This document shows positions 61,027 to 64,000 of a stretch of 64,000 nucleotides of DNA, in pieces (positions within the stretch are counted from its first letter, which is position 1; each line of letters starts with the position of its first letter). The notes under the pieces are model-generated. The model made no database searches. It worked only from the letters and a program-made list of their open reading frames with translations, and had not been told where the DNA came from. A program made the translations under genes and the position numbers. The stretch lies in NCBI RefSeq assembly GCF_002104995.1, contig NW_024468258.1, forward strand, positions 558,001 to 622,000, given 5' to 3'. Origin of the DNA: Linderina pennispora (lineage: Eukaryota > Kickxellomycota > Kickxellomycetes > Kickxellales > Kickxellaceae).

Positions 61027-63085
61027 CTGGTATGAAAGGTGAGCATGATCGGAATATATTAGCTAGAAGAGCTGATAGTACTGCTAACTGGGCGAAAAGC
61101 GATGGTAGCGAGAAGCGAATTTGATTTGCATCCGGCGCTCTGAGGCTTACTTGTCTTATACTCTACCACAAGCTCTCTAACAGGATGCAAGCCCAAAGAT
61201 TCTGCATGCTAATGCCACCGGTTTCTTCTGTGCTCTTCTTTTTCAGCCGAATTTGTCGTTGACTTCTAGCCACAGAAAATCTTCAATATACTATCTCGTC
61301 CTTAGTGCAGGGCTATATTTGGTATTTGCGGAGTCAAATTAGTCACTGTGACTCAGCCATCAGGTGGAGTTGATAATGCTTTACCACTATCTAACAGCCA
61401 ACTTGCCCTATTCGTCGCATAATGACTGCCACAGAGCCAAAAGGGGTATTATAGAATCTCATTTTGGCCAGTTGTGGAGGCTGCACCATTGTTTATTTTA
61501 ACACGCATGCATACAATCCAGCTGCTATTGCCACTGCCATTCCAGAGCGTATTTCACTTGTCATACCATGTCACTCGGTGTGCTGTCACAGCGTTGAGAG
61601 CTTGCAGTTTTCTGATCCGTCTTCGCTGCATTCTACTTTTGCATTCAATTGCCAAAGTTTTTATCTTTACTAACTTTAGGCAATTTCATTCACACTGTTG
61701 GCATTGGAACCCCAATCCACTTCCATGCCAACACGCAAAAATATCTACTACAAAAGCATCATGAAAGTCCAGCCAGTCTCCCCTTTTCTCTTCAGTCCAC
61801 TATTCTGCTTTATTTCATCTAGTTTCCTATATGCTGATGAGCACATGATCCCAAAGGGTAATGCCAAAGATAGGAAGGAAGCGTCTTTGATATGTCTGAA
61901 TGTGCTGTCTACTGTAAGGATCAACTATATAATGTGGAGAGATAGCTTCTTATGTTGCGCGCCCGATGCGGCTGTCCCTGACATCGACATGTCAGCCGAA
62001 TCAAGTGACAGAAATCCAGGCGCCAACGAGAGCCCCGCTACAGCCTACGATATGGAGGTAGAGTCTAGCCTCTGATAAGTTGCACAGATGGCAGTATTAA
62101 AAACTCCCCTGCGCAACTCGTCTATTCCCTTTTCTCTCTTTTCTTCAGTATTAAATATACCTTTTAAAACCCCCTACATAGTCGACCGACACAACACTTA
62201 TTGACCTCTTGATTCATAGTAGTCAGATTTTTTGGTAGTAATATTACAAATTATTATCTTCAACATTTCTGGCCTATTAGCGAAAAGTAGTATTATCTTT
62301 ACCTATATAAAAGATTTTATAGTCTAAAAGGTGTCCGACCACCGGCTAGAACCTTATTAATTGGATAGATATATAACTCTTAAGCTTCAACACAAGTTTG
62401 GATGACTTGTTCCGTAAACTCCTTTTTGATCCTGTGCGGCATCTGACCTCATCAGGGAAACTAGGGTGACAAGTTGTTATTATAGTGGTCTCAGGTGTTA
62501 ACCTTCAGAGAGTCCAGTAGTTATGAGCTTCATGGAATGAATATGACTGGAAATTTACTGAGGAGAAAAAGGGAGGATGGAGCCGTTCTGGCCCACAATG
62601 TTTATATAGGTGGGGATTTGGATCTGCACATGGTGGCGAAGGGCATAGGGTTGCCTGAATGTCAACAACAGGTCTCCACCGGATATCTCCATTGGTTCAG
62701 CACAAGAGCTACTCTCATTGTCGGTCGACCTGATAACTTCCATGGTGTCATCATGGTGGTCATCACCAGCTGCGCAACACTCTTAGGATATTTATCTATG
62801 AGCATCTATTGAATGAGGCCATATAGCTCTTCTAGCGGTCATGCGATATTTATGGGTTTATTTTATAAATTAATTTGTCTTATGAACACATATACATTAT
62901 AGTATTTGGGCCACAATGGACCCAGTCTGTATAGACTGATTCAAGAGACTGTATCAGTGCTAAGGGCCCCATGAACCATGCAAGCCAGATAATTTTTAAT
63001 AAAAAGTTCTTAATGCTATGCATACGCAATACAGCAAAACTGAACAGCATCATTTCTCTTCTTACTTGCCTACCGAATTTCTCAA
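61027..63085. other. AT-rich region beyond the right arm
   Basis: 2 kb of clearly lower GC with short or non-ATG frames only. One ATG frame of 105 codons (61,761-62,075) starts MKVQPVSPFLFSPLFCFISSSFLYADEH, which resembles a signal peptide, but nothing else supports it. Another frame (62,495-62,812) starts with GTG. The composition and broken frames suggest decayed repeats. Confidence 0.4.
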
Positions 63086-64000
63086 ATGAATATTACCCGC
63101 AGCACTACTGTCATAAAGACATCACTTGGTGGTATTGGCTTCCGTGATTCTATGTTGCCCCGCCTAGAGCAATTTGTACACAGCGTCAATATCATCAAAG
63201 AGCATACATACATGCTTGCACGATGGATATTACTCCATCAACTAGCTGATGATGATGCTTTTGACCCTGCAATATTTGTGAAAAAGGGAATCTTTCGTTC
63301 AATTTATTTATTCATTTATCGCAACCTGAAGGCGAAGACGGCCATATCTGCCGATGATTACATTAACCGGAAGGACAAGTCAGAACTGTCGAGCGCAGAT
63401 TTCGGTGATGTAGTTAGATATCATATTTATGATTATCTATTACATAATGGCGATATCGAGCTAGATGGCATACGCCAAATGAATCAAGTAGCGACATAAA
63501 TTGACACTGAGCTGCTAACAGCATACAAGAACAACATTATGTTGCACTATGGCACTTGCCTACAGCGGATTCTGGCCAAATTGATTGATATTTGCAGCTG
63601 CAAAAACACACTGCACAGTACAATGGGCAATGTGTCCAAGGCTGAGTTAAATAACGCATGTCAAGTGTATATTTATACACCTGCACAGAAGCTCCGCCAA
63701 TGCCAGCTTATTGAGAATGAGCAGCTTGGCAAGTCTCCCCCAATGCTTGCCTCTGCGGACATCATGGATCCCAGGCCATGTGCGCTTAGACAAGCAAATA
63801 ATCAAGCAGGTGTTTATTTCGAAAACACGCGAGGAGGTTACCAAGATCAATGCAGCAAAGAAGGCAGCAACAGAGGCAAGGAAAGCAGCAGAAAAGGGCG
63901 AAAAATTGGCCAAGAAGGCTGCACGCGAAGCAGCGAAGATGCCATCAGATGAAACAGAGGCCACTGCAGCAACTGCAGTAGTAGCAGCCGATTCACTTGC
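63086..64000 (+). mobile_element. Decayed ORF of a probable mobile element (continues beyond window)
   Basis: The frame from ATG 63086 (MNITRSTTVIKTSLGGIGFRDSMLPRLEQFVHSVNIIKEHTYMLARWILL) closes at 63,499. It appears to continue after a break as IDTELLTAYKNNIMLHYGTCLQRILAKLID. A third frame ends in a Lys/Ala-rich stretch (KINAAKKAATEARKAAEKGEKLAKKAAREAAK) that runs off the window. The pattern of a helical N-terminus, a TAYxNNIxxH motif and a K/A-rich stretch recalls multicopy element ORFs of early-diverging fungi, some of which carry TnpB/Fanzor-like nuclease domains. No catalytic domain lies within the window, so class assignment is speculative. Confidence 0.4.

Noticed and set aside
1-64000. 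tRNA, rRNA or CRISPR features
   Set aside because: I looked for T-loop-like GTTCGA motifs and regular spaced repeats and found none with supporting structure. CRISPR is not expected in a fungal nuclear genome.

Overview
The window is nuclear DNA from a fungus. The families (RAD52, COG8, LEO1, RACK1, PIG-Q/GPI1, YSC84, SNF1 beta subunit, PEX3, PA-TM-RING), the short GT-AG introns (about 60-240 nt, several with CTAAC/CTAAT-like branch motifs) and the dense, fairly GC-rich gene packing all fit a compact fungal genome. An early-diverging lineage such as Kickxellomycotina is my best guess, but that is inference and I have no database match.

Layout. 1-17,748 is ordinary single-copy sequence: TPP2 (cut by the window edge), EMC7, an ATRIP/Lcd1-like checkpoint gene, aspartyl aminopeptidase, a very large SAK1/Ssp1-type kinase, a WrbA/PST2 flavodoxin, mitochondrial bL17 and RAD52. 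17,749-27,748 is the left arm of a giant inverted repeat. It carries an OCIA-like gene, COG8, 3-hydroxyacyl-CoA dehydrogenase, a HemW-like radical SAM protein and an ABCD-type peroxisomal transporter. 27,749-51,041 is a 23.3 kb unique spacer with phytochelatin synthase, PEX3, several hypothetical proteins, a YSC84/LSB3 SH3 protein, the SNF1/AMPK beta subunit, an RGG protein, a PA-TM-RING ubiquitin ligase, a DUF7137-like surface protein, RACK1 (with an intronic U24-like snoRNA), LEO1, a small membrane protein, GPI1, SRR1 and an Apq12-like membrane protein. 51,042-61,026 is the right arm, the same five genes in reverse order and orientation. 61,027-64,000 is AT-richer and holds the decayed ORFs of a probable mobile element.

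Sequence quality matters when reading this annotation. Many genes are broken into reading frames. Almost every frame change I measured is a single inserted base, and removing the insertions restores proteins of whole-codon length (EMC7 187 aa, aminopeptidase 466 aa, PEX3 448 aa, phytochelatin synthase 305 aa). Other stretches (8.6-16.8 kb, 35.4-47.1 kb) are clean. I read the breaks mainly as uncorrected long-read insertion errors, not pseudogenes.

Functional themes: DNA damage response (ATRIP-like, RAD52); SNF1/AMPK signalling (upstream kinase and beta subunit); fatty-acid and peroxisome functions (ABCD transporter, PEX3, hydroxyacyl-CoA dehydrogenase); secretory pathway (EMC7, COG8, GPI1, PA-TM-RING). 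The most notable items are the ~10 kb inverted repeat pair, a hairpin-forming template-switch-like difference between the arms, a U24-like snoRNA in the RACK1 intron, a kinase with a ~300-residue insertion in its activation segment, 14-nt and 21-nt microexons, and a fungal phytochelatin synthase.
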